Of a stretch of 64,000 bases of DNA, positions 1-10,866 are shown in pieces; position 1 is the stretch's first letter, and every line of letters begins with the position of its first letter. Position numbers and translations under genes: made by a program. The DNA lies in contig CM071935.1 of assembly GCA_016081115.2 (NCBI GenBank), forward strand, positions 27,452,075 through 27,516,074. Direction: 5' to 3'. This DNA comes from Rehmannia glutinosa (Eukaryota; Streptophyta; Magnoliopsida; Lamiales; Orobanchaceae). Under the pieces are notes generated by a model, which ran no database searches, was not told the origin of the DNA, and saw only the letters and a program-made list of their open reading frames with translations.

Positions 1-985
1 ATTGTCGTGATCTGGCGATCGATGATCCCGATTGGCCTCTCGGTGTAGGATAGATTTTCCATTAGAGGAGGAGTATCTCGGTGATGATATGTTCGGGATC
101 TGGTTGATACTTCTTCAATCTCGACACGTGGAATACATCGTGCATTCCTGCATATGGTGCTGGTAACTCGAGCCTGTAGGCTAACTTCCCGATCCTCTGT
201 AAAATCTTGTAAGGTCCAACATATCTCGGACTCAATTTGCCTCCTTTCTTCGGATTGATCAATCCTTTCCGTGGTGAGAGTCTAAGAAATACTTCATCAC
301 CGACTTCAAATTCCAAATCCTTTCTTCTCTTGTCCGCGTAACTCTTTTGGCGGCTCTGAGCTGTGCGAATCCGCTCCTTGATCAGCTTGACCTTCTCCAT
401 GGCCTCCTGAACTAAGTCGACCTTTGGAATCGAGGGCGACTTTCGTTTCTCTTTCGAGTCCATTGGTCATCAATCTCCCAATGTAGTGGGGATCTACATT
501 TTCGCCCATACAATGCCTCATAGGGTGCCATCCCAATCGTGGCTTGATAGGCTTATTGTAGGCAAACTCGGCTAATGGTAAGTGCGAATCCCAACTTCCT
601 TGAAAGTCCAAGTGCGGGCTCGCAACATATCTTCAACGGTTTGAATTGTTCGCTCGGGTGTCCATCGGTTTGTGGATGTCTTCTTTGTCTTTGAAACTTA
701 GTGAGTACCCAATTCCTCGTGCAAGCACTTCCAAAATCTGAGACAAACCTCGGGTCTCTGTCGATATCTATATCGACGGGTACTCCATGCGGTCGAATGA
801 TTTCTGGATATAAATGCATGCAAGTTTACGCAAGCTATCGATTTTCTTGATGGGTAAAAAGTGTGCAGATTTCGTGAGTCGGTCTACAACTACCCAGATA
901 GCGTCCTGGCCTCTTCTGGTCCTTGGTAGATCCGTCACGAAGTCCATTGTTATATGTTCCCATTTTCACTCGGGAATCCTCTTCT
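1..985 (-). pseudogene. Chromovirus integrase 3' part, broken (element A)
   Basis: Minus-strand frames encode the C-terminal half of a chromovirus integrase: the DSHLPLAEFAYN segment, a GDEVFLRLSPRKG segment, and the GPYKILQRIGKLAYRLELP and HDVFHVSRLKKYQPDPEHI region that leads to the chromodomain. The frame is broken at least three times, near 60-90, 460-480 and 600-830, by small indels relative to element C. The catalytic core is only partly present and the coding match stops abruptly near 985, where unrelated AT-rich sequence begins. Element E has the same breakpoint. In an intact element integrase would insert the cDNA, and the chromodomain would steer it to modified chromatin. This copy cannot make a working enzyme. 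Confidence 0.9.
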
Positions 986-2200
986 GAAATAATTCCTTTC
1001 AAATTCTAGATGAGATTCATACTTATTGTATCTATTCATGAAGGATATATCCCATCCTCAATATCAAAACTTAAGTGGCCTAGAGGCGCTTATATTCGAT
1101 CCAAATTCCCATCACCAATTTCCAATAATCATTCTCAAAAAAATATCTCTAACAACCTTAGTGGTATGCAAAATTTCTTGTCATCACCTTGTAATAGACA
1201 CTATTCATAGTACCCTATTCATGTGATCCGTAATATTTGCACCACTATTCGATTATCACTTAACCAATCATTTCTACTCCACATATCGATCTAATGTACT
1301 ATTCTCATAATTATTACTTCAAAACATACCTCTTATAATTCAAATCCCGAATATATCCTTGCTTGTCACAAATAGTCAATACTTCATTTACCTAAGAAAG
1401 TGATACTCGTTATAATAAAGTCGATTTAACTAAATAGTCGACACCTATTCATATCGTGGTATATTTCCTCGAACAATTGGTAGTAGATTTCATCGCTAAA
1501 AGTGCATGATCAACCCATAATCTCCACCCATCAACATATAATAGTCGAGACCTCGAATCATTTAATAAGTTATTTCCAAAGTTGTAATCATATGAGTTGC
1601 TCCTTCCAAAATCTTGATAGCAATCTCAATTTCCCATATCCATAAGGTCCTTGATTATTCCAGATAAATGTGCACATCTCATATACTTTATATAGAATAC
1701 TATTATCCGTCTCCTCCGAAATTAATCAATACTTAATACTCAATAACTATGTCGAAATCAATCAAATTCATATATCATGTGAGTGCCTAGATCACCATAA
1801 TATTCCGAATACTCACAGATAATCATTATCCCAAATTTAATTCACAAATGAGATATCATAACTTAAAAATATATATAGTGACAATATCCAGTTGAGACCC
1901 TATAATCGTCATATCCTTTACGTATCTTATCCACGATACCAAACAACAAGTCAAATTTGCTTATTTAAGCTCGTAGAAGTATTTAGAACGAATAATACAA
2001 TGGCATATCATCGGTAAATCCCACTTAGTGATTCCCACACAATCATTCTCTAAACTAATATCATTAGGCATCTAACTTCTATAATATATCATATGACCCA
2101 ATTATATACTGTCAAGTGATAACCTTATATCCTTCAAGTCTCATCATAATGGGGCATTATAGCCTTCAAGTCAAGAAATTCCTAAATCACCTACATCCAA
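986..2200. other. AT-rich filler of unknown origin inside element A
   Basis: About 1.2 kb without recognisable coding potential sits where element C has gag-pol. The same sequence follows the integrase break in element E (63372-64000). Element C has only about 110 bp between its gag start and the shared leader motif near 27560, so this block is not ordinary leader sequence of that element. It could be captured DNA, or leader from a different subfamily. Short ORFs of about 66 codons near 1010-1226 have no recognised domain and I treat them as chance. Confidence 0.6.
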
Positions 2201-2410
2201 AATGAGGCATATCCATTAATGTAAAATTGGAATACACCCATGAAGTCCAACACTAGTAATACCGAGTCAAAGATACATCTGAACCAAAATACAACTGAAT
2301 CTAATACAACAGGAAGCAAGGTACATCATGGTGGAAAAGTGTCTACGATAACGGCACAACCGACAATCAAGCTAGCTAATCGGTGAGATCGCCATCATCG
2401 TCACTAGTCG
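2201..2410 (-). other. Chromovirus 5' leader segment (element A)
   Basis: The stretch around 2205-2340 resembles 27560-27710 of element C. Both contain the block gcatatccattaatgt, followed by repeated atacaactgaa- and atacaacag-type words. In element C this lies just upstream of gag, which identifies it as 5' untranslated leader. No gene is visible in it. Confidence 0.7.
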
Positions 2411-3068
2411 CTACGTCCATAACCGGGGCTGGTCAGTCGGTGAGGTGGCGCCTCGACCTCGGGCCAATCGACGAAATCTAACCACCGCTCGAATCCTCAC
2501 AGCATCATCAAGCGGAGCAGCCTTAGGTGCCTCATGCTCTCCGACCTCGACCGATCCTCCTCGGATCCTTCTCAGGGTCCTCCTCAGCGTCGGGTATGGG
2601 CCCCACCTCGGGTGGTGGCAATGGTTGTGCATTAGCTGCCAGAGCAGCCTCTAAAGCAGCGTCTCTCTGAGCTAGGGCCTATGTAAGGTCCTATATCACT
2701 GTCATCTGCTTTATGAGGTCTCCTCCAAGCGCTCAATGGTATCGCGAGATATGCGGGAGTCAATCTCCCACTTCCTCGCGGCTGTCACTTGCTCTCTTCA
2801 TTTTCTCTCACACATTATCCAGGCGTTCTTGGATAATTTGTATCTGATCCTCCCGCGCCCGTATGGTGTTGTCGCGGTCCTTAATGATAATGGTCAACTC
2901 GCTCTTTTCATCTTGGCTCCTTGCCAAGCGGCGTGTCAAGTCCCCTTGCGCATTCCGGGCGCTCTCCTGATAGCTCGAGATTGCTCGAATACTCTCCCGG
3001 TACCGGTGAATCGTGAGTGCCCTAGTAGTACTCCCGCTCGGCACGGGTCGAATAAACGTCCCCACCAA
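2411..3068 (-). pseudogene. Broken coiled-coil ORF in the leader of element A
   Basis: Reading leftward on the minus strand from 3068, an 86-codon frame starts MVGTFIRPVPSG and continues with charged heptad-like sequence (ARNAQGDLTRRLARSQDEKS, then IIKDRDNTIRAREDQIQIIQ), as expected for a coiled coil. The frame stops near 2808. The same kind of sequence resumes in another frame, with REQVTAARKWEIDSRISR and DTIERLEE, then an alanine-rich run and a proline/acidic tail (PPPEVGPIPDAEEDPEKD) near 2560-2600. So one longer protein has been broken by frameshifts and stops. It lies between the PBS and the expected gag start and belongs to none of the usual gag-pol domains. I recognise no named family. 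Confidence 0.6.
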
Positions 3069-3370
3069 GTAGGTGGCGCTGGTTCCATCCTAACCAAACA
3101 AAACTAAGGCGGATCGGTCAAAGGCAAAGGAAAGACACGGGGGAAAAAGGAAAGAATGAACAAAGAAAGTCGATCAAGAATCAACTAAGTCAAGACAAGT
3201 ATGACTATGGTATCTCCAAATATGCGCTCTAACTTTGTTTCAATCTCAATAATATGGTTCTACGCCAAATTGAAATCGATTTCACACTTAATTAGTCAAG
3301 TCACGGTAATACCAAAAACACGGACATCGGGGTCCTATCCTGGGTCACCGGTGTAAGTTTCCATCTTACT

Positions 3371-3387
3371 AGCCGAGCTCGATACCA
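3371..3387 (-). other. Primer binding site of element A (tRNA-iMet type)
   Basis: On the minus strand the sequence TGGTATCGAGCTCGGC lies about 9 nt downstream of the LTR end. It matches the usual plant PBS TGGTATCAGAGC, complementary to the 3' end of initiator methionine tRNA, with one base missing. This fixes the neighbouring LTR as the 5' LTR of a minus-strand element. Confidence 0.8.
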
Positions 3388-3396
3388 CTCTTTTCT

Positions 3397-6300
3397 CATC
3401 ACGCCCCAAACGGGACACGACGAACGATTCACAACTTAAATACAAATGGACTAACATTCCGGACAATACCAATGAGAACCCATAAGACAGTCTAAATAGC
3501 GTGAAAGAAATAACAGATACAAGTTATCACTTAAAGTCTACATTCCAACATCCAAATTACAACCCGAAATTCGACAAGGTAGTAACTTAAAGTCAAGGGA
3601 TCATACGCCCCTCAATTACAAACCCGAATTGATTAGGATACAAAAGTCCAACAAAAACATAATAAGAAAAGAGTCCGATCAACAACAAGATACAGTAAAT
3701 CCAACAAGCGTAGTACAAGGTCTCAATCCAGAGCGGTTCAAAGATCCCCAAAAATCCTCATCTAAGGTTAGAAAACAAAGTGGGGATGAGACAAAAATCT
3801 CGATGGATGGGGTGATCGGGTAATGCGAGTGTGGCGTAATAGTTAATGTGAGAAAACAGATTATACGAAAAACGCATGAGTATGATGCATGGTTTCACAC
3901 ACGATTCAAAGCGTCATGATAAATTATTTAAGTAATAATTATACGATTTAAGAAAATATTCATGGTCACACAGGCACTATGTGATACAAGCCAAGACAGT
4001 AGATTGCGTGCGGAAGTGTAACGCCAATCCTATGCAAGGCAATTAATGGTTGCGTCACGGACTTGTAGCGCCAACCAATGCAAAAGCGGGTAGTGGTTGC
4101 GTGCGGGAATGTAACGCCAACCAAAACGGGACGATAACTCCGAATCGTGTGGATCGGGCACAAATGATTCCTTCGTTTCTACCTTGTAACTCCCGGTGGT
4201 ATGGTCCAAGACCGGCACCTTATCGCTCCGTAGGCAAAGACAAAATCCTAGTAGAGTGGGCGAGGCTCGGATCTGTCATAATCATGATTATACCTCGATC
4301 TACGACCTCTTCCCTTGGACAAACTCCGTCCCTCGCCTGCGGGATTAGGGCGATGGGGCGGAAGAGTGGAATAGCGGCCGAGCTGCCTTGCCCATCCCCG
4401 ACGTATCCATTCCGACGTGTGAGCTCGACACACCAAGTTGACTCGGCGAAAGTAATTACAATTACAGCAATCAACCAGCAATCAGTATTATTGATTCAGA
4501 AGCGATTTAGGAAATATTTTAAAAATGCGAGTGGCAATTATGGCATTGGTGGAGTTTTTTTTTGATGAAGATGATTATCGGAAGGATAAACAACCTTCGA
4601 TATCTTGAAAGATTGGGTGGAACATAAGTCCCGTTATAGAATCAATTAGCAAGGCGGCGGAAGTCGCTCCGCGATCGGGTATTAATCGGTCATATTGATC
4701 CGATAAGTTAGGGGTTTTTGGAAAAGTAAAATATTTAAATTAAATCTCAATTTCAGAGAGTCCAGGGCTATTTTAGTAAATGAGAAAATACTTTGAGTTA
4801 GGTCCTTTATAAAAGAAAAATTGTAATTTAGCCCCGTTTTGTAAAAACCAACACTTTTGGGGTTAAAAATTGAATAATTAAATATCCCGACCTTGAAAAA
4901 ATTATGAGGTCAGTTCCTAAATTCTCCAAATTGTCCAGAGATTCAGGTTTTTAAAGTTTTATGGTCGAGTTTTTATAAAAATCTCATATTGGCCCCAAAT
5001 TTGTAAAAATTGTCAATTCGGACCTTAAGTTTTAAAAAATTCGAACTCACAAACCGGAAGGGCTTTTAATGTGATTCCAGTTGGAAAATGTCACTAAGGT
5101 TGGTAGGATATTGGGACAAAAGCAGTTTTTAAAAACAATATGTGTAGGTCCTCCAACTTTAGAAAATATCATTTTTGACCCATTTTAAAATAATTGCCTT
5201 TAAGGCTTTTAGGGTCCAATTGTTATGAAGTTTGAACCTTGGGTCCAAAATATAATTAAGTTATAGTTAAGTTAGTATTTCCAGGTGCATGGGCTGCATA
5301 AGTCCTGGAAATTTCATTTGGGTCCTCAAGTTTAATATTTTCACATTAGTCCCTCATTTTTAGTAAAATTGTTTTCCAAGCCCTAACCACTTGGATTTTT
5401 GGAATACTTTTAAAATATGGGATTCCCAGTAACTTAAAAGTAAAAATTTCAATTTATAAAGTTTAGGTCTGGTACAGTTTTGAAAATTGCAAAGTAGCCC
5501 TTAAACTTTCAAAATCTTACAATCTAGTCCTTGGGCTTTTAAAGGTTGATTTTATTTATCTTAAAACTATTAAAACATTATTAAAATGTCCAAAAGTCAT
5601 TTTTGAACCTGAGTACAGTCCCAAATTTCGAAATTTGCAGAGGGGTCCTTTAACTTTTATTTTCTTGCAATTTAGTCCACCAACTTTCCATTTTTGCATT
5701 TTTAAGTCCAAAATTGAAATTTAATCAATTATGCTCGACTTGTCCAGGTTATAAGTCATCCAAAATATAGATTTTAAAGATCATACACATGCATGTCCAA
5801 TAAATACAAGAATTCATCAAATAAAACATTAAATTGCACATGCATGCACCTAAAATTCAATAAATGGCAATTTTGAGCAACTCTTGAGAATTTTTATGAT
5901 TTGATATATAAAATTGACATGCAATACATAGATTATACATCTCAAGGCTCATGATCAAAATTTCTACATGCATTTTAATAAAAACACCTAATAGTTGGAA
6001 AGTATTTTTCCACCCACCTTAATTTTGGAAATTGTGAAATAAAAGGATAATTTCACAATTTTTGGATGAGGCTTCTTAGGTCAGCCCCTAAGTCAAGAAA
6101 ATATCAAAATTTGGAGTTAGAAAAATGAGAGAAAAATTAAGGAGAAAAAGAAGGAATTAAGAAGAAATGAAAAGGACTACACTTTACCTTGTGTAGTAGA
6201 TGTTTGGAGACTAGTTGAAGCTCAAAAATTGGAAATTTGGCTCAACTCCAAAAATCTCCTAAGGTCAGCCCCTATTTCTCAAAAATGAAAAAGGGGTGTT

Positions 6301-7460
6301 AAAATTTGAAAAAAATAGGAAGAGTAGGAAAGAAGGGTCTAGTACACAATTCTTACCTTGTAGTCAAATTTTCTCTACTATTTTCTTCTTCAAGCTTGAG
6401 GTCCTTCTTCAAAATATTGTCAAGCTCTAACCTTCAAAGTCTTCTAAATGTACCTCCAAAACCAAATTTAAACTTAAGTTAAGAAGGTGAAAGAGATGAA
6501 CAATGTGATATCCAAAAATGGATTGAAGCTAAAATTTCTTACCTTTTAGTATAGTGGTTCGATTTTTATGATGTATGAGGAGGAAAATGTTGAATTTTTT
6601 CTAAGTATGGAAGAAGAAGTAAGAAGAAGAGTAGAGAGATGTTGGGAGTTTTTAGAGAGAAGGAGGAGAAGGCTTTGAGTATTAGAATGTGTTGATGAGA
6701 ATGAAATGAAAATTTTGTACAAAAATTGCCATAATGGCCGTGTAGTATGAGAGAGAGGGAGAGAAAAGTTTGATCAAATTGTGTCTTGTAATTTGTCTCT
6801 TGCATGGAGACAAAAATGCAAGTCAAAGTGTGGGTCAATTTGAATTTGAGAGGAATAAGAAGAATGTTTGTTAAGTGGGAATAAGTTGGGAAAATAGTAA
6901 TAAAGAATTGGTGTATAAGATGATGTGTATAATGTTTGAATTAATGATATAATTATACACAAGATGACTAATATATGGTGTATGTGTACAAGAGTTGGAT
7001 GATATTTTTATCCCAAAATCTCCACAATGGCCGTCCATTATGAGGGTAAAATGGTAATTCCATATATTTTTTTTTATCCCAATTTTGATGATAATAGATG
7101 AAATATATCAATCTCCAAAATAATTAGTGATTCTCTTGATCACTTGTAAGTCTCATGATCACTTAAACTAAATTAAATTCTTAATTCTATAAGGTAAAAG
7201 TCTCCAAAATAAATAGTCTCTTAAAATTCTAAGGTGACTAATAAATACAAAATAGTAATAATGATCAATCAAGTGATCATAAATGAGGAATAGAATTAAT
7301 GATGATCATGATCACAAGTAATATAATAAAAAAAAAATAAAATACAAAATGTATATATTATTAATAATTACCCGTCAAAATGATGCGGTAAAATAGTCGA
7401 TCAAAAGTATAAACAACGATAAGGTCCAACTAATAGCTTCGGAAAAATCGGGGCTTCACA
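3397..7460 (-). mobile_element. 5' LTR of chromovirus element A
   Basis: A 4064-bp LTR, nearly identical along its length to 58193-62252. Sense-strand ends are TGTGAAGCCCCG at 7460 and GGGGCGTGATG at 3397; the last bases differ from the family consensus TGACA. The flank to the right starts attat, which should be one copy of the 5-bp target duplication; the partner is outside the window. It contains the hairpin cluster at 4001-4122 and a long stretch (about 4720-5720) of repeated words such as AATTTAGTCC and GTCCTTTAACTTT. It lacks the GAAGAT minisatellite of elements C, B and D, which explains its smaller size. Confidence 0.9.
4001..4122 (-). repeat. Hairpin cluster in LTR of element A
   Basis: Three successive inverted repeats about 45-50 bp apart. 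On the plus strand the arms are (GG)ATTG-CGT...ACG-C-CAATCC, then GGTTG-CG...CG-C-CAACC, then GGTTG-CGT...ACG-C-CAACC, each with a 10-12 nt loop and a single bulged C. Stem sequence changes between units while pairing is kept. The cluster occurs in all five long LTRs of the window. Confidence 0.7.
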
Positions 7461-7695
7461 ATTATGAATTACGAAAATCAAATTTTATAAAAAAAAATAA
7501 AAAAACTCAACATTAATAGAGATAATATATTAAAACAGATAATGTTAAATTATGAATTACGAAAATCAGATTTTATAAAAAAAATTAAAAAAACTGAATA
7601 CTAAAACAGATAATATGTTAAAACAGATAATCTTAGATTATGAATTATGAAAATCAAATTTAAAAACAAATTTTAAAAAATTGAACATTAAATAT
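7461..7695. repeat. AT-rich tandem repeat, about 85-91 bp unit
   Basis: The words ttatgaattacgaaaatca and (a)aaacagataat recur with starts at 7462, 7547 and 7638, giving two full units and one partial unit, each with an A-run in the middle. It immediately abuts the end of LTR A, so the element landed at the edge of this repeat or within it. Confidence 0.75.
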
Positions 7696-7701
7696 ATCTT
7701 A

Positions 7702-8405
7702 CTCCAAGTCTTCAAGCGTAATATCAATGAAACATGTTAGCTTGCCACCAAATTCCTTCGTTTGAGCAAATTGCATTGCTATTACTATTCCTATGATATA
7801 TGTGTCACAAAAACTCACTCGATAAATTGAAATAATATATTATATGTAAATTACAATCTATTAGTACAAATTTCCACTACATACTAAAGAGCATGGTCCC
7901 ATCGACTCCTTCAATATTGGACAGTTCTCTAAAGCTTTTGAAATTGTACAGAAACCTAGGTAGTGAATTTTCATCAAGCTGGAAAACAAATGTTTTTCTA
8001 TGAAACATAATCTTATATTTCATAGATGTTGTTTTCTATTTATCTGTATAATGAGCCACAGTAAAATCCTTTAGGATATAGACATGCCCTTCATTCAATT
8101 ATTTTTTAAACTGTATCACATACATCTTTCTTATAGTGTCATGGATCCTATCACCCTACGATAAAATAAATTGAACTTAGAATATGATTTATGATAATAT
8201 AGATTGCATATTTTTCAAATAAAGATTGTTGAATACGGCATAAAGCTTTCTGACCTCAGCATCATGAAATACACACTCCATGCTTTGGATTTGGCTCTTG
8301 TCATTATATGCCGGCTTTTCATAAAATCGATTTAAATCTCAACTTCATAGCCCATTGACTTTTGCTCATGTTGATGTCCTTGATCAATGACATAAGTGGG
8401 GCCAT
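7702..8405 (-). pseudogene. RPA1-like (replication protein A large subunit) pseudogene with two introns
   Basis: Three minus-strand blocks read as the N-terminal OB-fold part of a plant RPA1-like protein. Block 1 (8255-8405): PLMSLIKDINMSKSQWAMKL, then QSMECVFHDAE. Block 2 (7885-8155): GDRIHDTIRKMYVIQFKK, then NEGHVYILKDFTVAHYTDK and KYKIMFHRKTFVFQLDEN. Block 3 (about 7702-7808): IIGIVIAMQFAQTKEFGGKL, then FIDITLEDLE. Blocks 1 and 2 are separated by a 99-bp intron (8156-8254) with GT and AG ends exactly between HDAE and GDRI; a GTATGT donor follows block 2. RPA binds single-stranded DNA in replication and repair, but RPA1-like genes are also carried by plant Helitrons. In-frame stops in blocks 1 and 2 and the missing C-terminal domains mark it as dead. 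Confidence 0.75.
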
Positions 8406-8724
8406 TTGTTTGTATTGCGTTTGGGAAATTTCGAGAGCTTTCTGCAGAGAAATTATACGTTGCTGAAGTATGAATGAATACAGTGAAAAAAAACTTCAAT
8501 AGAAAACTCATAAGTGTAATTATAGTAAATAATCTTTTTGATTTTTTCTACAGATGTTCTGTTATTTTATATGTAACATTGTCCATGTATTTTATATGGA
8601 GATTCGATTTGAGTTGACTCAATTTTTTATTTGATATATAGTAATTTTTTAGCTTAGCAGATCGTATTTTATATTCCAGTTCAAATTTAATTTATTTTCA
8701 TTTATTAAAATTAATGATATTTAT
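8406..8724. other. AT-rich spacer left of the LINE
   Basis: No gene is recognised here. Its right part, from about 8655, is the first half of a ~178-bp direct repeat whose second half resumes after the LINE at 13784, so the LINE split an existing repeat unit. Confidence 0.6.
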
Positions 8725-8739
8725 TAATTGCCGTAATAA
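8725..8739 (+). repeat. Target-site duplication of the LINE, left copy
   Basis: The sequence taattgccgtaataa is repeated exactly at 13769-13783 on the other side of the LINE. A 15-bp duplication is typical of target-primed reverse transcription. Confidence 0.9.
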
Positions 8740-8829
8740 GGGAAATTTCTGGGAGGGTTTCTTTCTCTTCTTTCTCTTGGCTACTGCACGGACGTCCCAT
8801 TTCCCTCCTCTGGCGCCGTCGTCGGCCAT

Positions 8830-10753
8830 GGCCTCATCGAAGTCTCTTGGACTCTCTGGTTTAACGTCGAATTTCAATCCACACCATGCACGATCTACGC
8901 AGCCGTCTGCACCTTCTTCTTCTGCGCGATCCGTACAGTCCGAGGTTGGGAAGCCATCGATTTCAGGATCATTATCTTTCTATGGGGTTCCATGGAAATT
9001 CTTGTCTTGTAAAACCTCCAACAGACAGCTGGCCCCATCGTCGTTTGCAGTAGCAGGTGCCATTCCGCCGGATGCCTACCTGCCCACGTCAACGCCCCCA
9101 ACGCACATGCCTCTATGCAGCGGCCCAATGACAACCTCGCAACTGCCACCTCTTGTCGCTCCAACGCCCAACGTGTGGTCCCCCACCATCATCCATGCTG
9201 CAGCACATCCCACCTAACCGCCTGTCGTTACTCCTCTTGCAGGTGGTACTAAGGGGGACGCGCCCCCCCTGATTCTACGCGCCATGCAGGGCACCAATTT
9301 AGTTATGGGGGGACGGTGGCTCCTTCCTCCTCGAAGGCCGCCCCCCCCAGGGGAGTGATGACCCCTGGGCTGCTGTCAACCACCCACATGGCAACCCGTC
9401 CACGAGCCCACATCCTATCCCTGCTCCAACGCTCGCACAAAGGATTTCTGGATTCTCTCCACCAACGACTTCCAACTATGATGCGAATTTTCGACATTCG
9501 GCTCATGAACCCTACACTAATTTTCATATGACCAATTCTTATGCGAAAATGGTTTCGGGAAATCCCCATCCTTCGAATTCTATTCCACAGGTCACAGTTA
9601 TTCATCAAGGTAAGGATTCTATTTTACATGCCCAAGACAACATTACATCATTTTCACATATGGTTTCTGGTAAGGCCAATTCTATCCCTAAGCCAGTCAG
9701 AAAGGGCGACTATAATTTTGTTACTATTGATGAAAATATTTATCAACAACGCGTAGCTGAATTCTTTTACTCATTGATTGGAAGAGTGTTGTTAGGAAAA
9801 GGAAATAAGCCATGGGCGACCATGCAGTTCCATAAACGCCTATCTGAATTATGGGGAATTAAAACTGACTGGAAACTAATCCCCTTGGGTAAGGGATTTT
9901 TTGTGTTAAGTTTTCTAATGCGCAGGATCGTGCTCGAGCTCATGTTCGTATTAGTTGGGCGCTCAATCCGGGGACTATTCGGCTCTCTCCATGGGTCCCG
10001 GATTTCAACCCATACAAAGTGCACACGTCGATATCAAGTGTTTGGGTTCGAATCTACGAGCTTAGTTTAGAATACTGGGATCTTAATACCATCTTGGGAA
10101 TAGCCAGTGCGTTTGGGAACCCGATACGAATAGACCATCGATCGTTGGATGGTTCCCTGGGTCATTTCATCCGGGTCTTGGTGGATATTGATCTGTCTAA
10201 GCCCTTGGAGGATCACATTATGGTTGAACGGGTGGGTCAGTGCTCATTCGTGTCAGTTACGTATGAAAAATTGCCGGAATTTTGCTCAAAGTGTGGTATT
10301 ACGGGACACTCGACGGCATCTTGCCGTTTCATTCCAGCAGAGAAACCTACTATGGAAAGGCGAGTCTCTCCAGATCAGGGACGTCAGCGGGACGTTAGAA
10401 CTCGATACAGTAGGGACGTTCACGGGTTCATAAAATTTATCGTCCTATGCAGCAAGACAAGGGCAAGGCCGTTGATGACTCAATGGGAAATACGGCCTCA
10501 ACTACGCGCACGGGATCTCCTCCTCGCGCAATTGTCACTTACTCTATGGATATCAACCTTGGTAACACATTTGAGGCGCTTGGATCAGACGACTCCTAGG
10601 ATCCGCACCCCACAGATTTCCAGCCCGATTATCCAGCCAGGGAGTCTTCTCCCAAGGCCACTACTTCCAACACCGGAACGGTTTCCACCATTATGCCTAT
10701 TACGATTCAGTATCCTTTGGGAAAGCCAATTCGAGCTCTCAGCCGCGCCTTGA
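8830..10753 (+). pseudogene. LINE ORF1 (DUF4283-like domain and CCHC knuckle), frameshifted
   Basis: ORF1 is a nucleic-acid-binding chaperone that packages LINE RNA. The likely start is the ATG at 8830 (MASSKSLGLSG), followed by a serine/proline-rich N-terminus. This frame stops at 9215 and coding resumes at 9528 in another frame with a DUF4283-like segment (YSLIGRVLLGKGNKPWATMQ, then IKTDWKLIPLGKGFF). A further frameshift near 10000 leads to VWVRIYELSLEYWDLNTIL, matching the end of that domain type, and to a CCHC knuckle at 10283-10324 (CSKCGITGHSTASC). The tail after 10400 is low-similarity and proline-rich. At least two frameshifts prevent a full protein. Confidence 0.8.
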
Positions 10754-10866
10754 TGGGCAGATTATGCAGACGAAGTTGGTAATTCTCAATCATCAGACTC
10801 CACAACACACCACATGCCTGTTTTTACCATGCGATCGACACGGGCGCCACCTCCCCCGCCTTCTCA

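Larger units (their letters stand above)
1..3396 (-). mobile_element. Internal region of truncated chromovirus element A
   Basis: This is the internal part of a minus-strand Ty3/gypsy chromovirus that runs off the left edge. From right to left it holds a primer binding site, a leader with a broken coiled-coil ORF, about 1.2 kb of AT-rich filler, and the 3' part of integrase. Gag, protease, reverse transcriptase, RNase H and the front of integrase are absent. Element C (18604-27777) has those domains, so A is an internally deleted, non-autonomous form. Element E at the right end (62253-64000) has the same layout and the same deletion junction. Confidence 0.85.

Noticed and set aside
4050..4565. 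171-codon plus-strand frame in LTR A
   Set aside because: It is antisense to the element, within the LTR hairpin region, and not open in the near-identical LTR E.
9303..9608. Minus-strand frame opposite LINE ORF1
   Set aside because: Shadow of the proline-rich ORF1 region; no domain.
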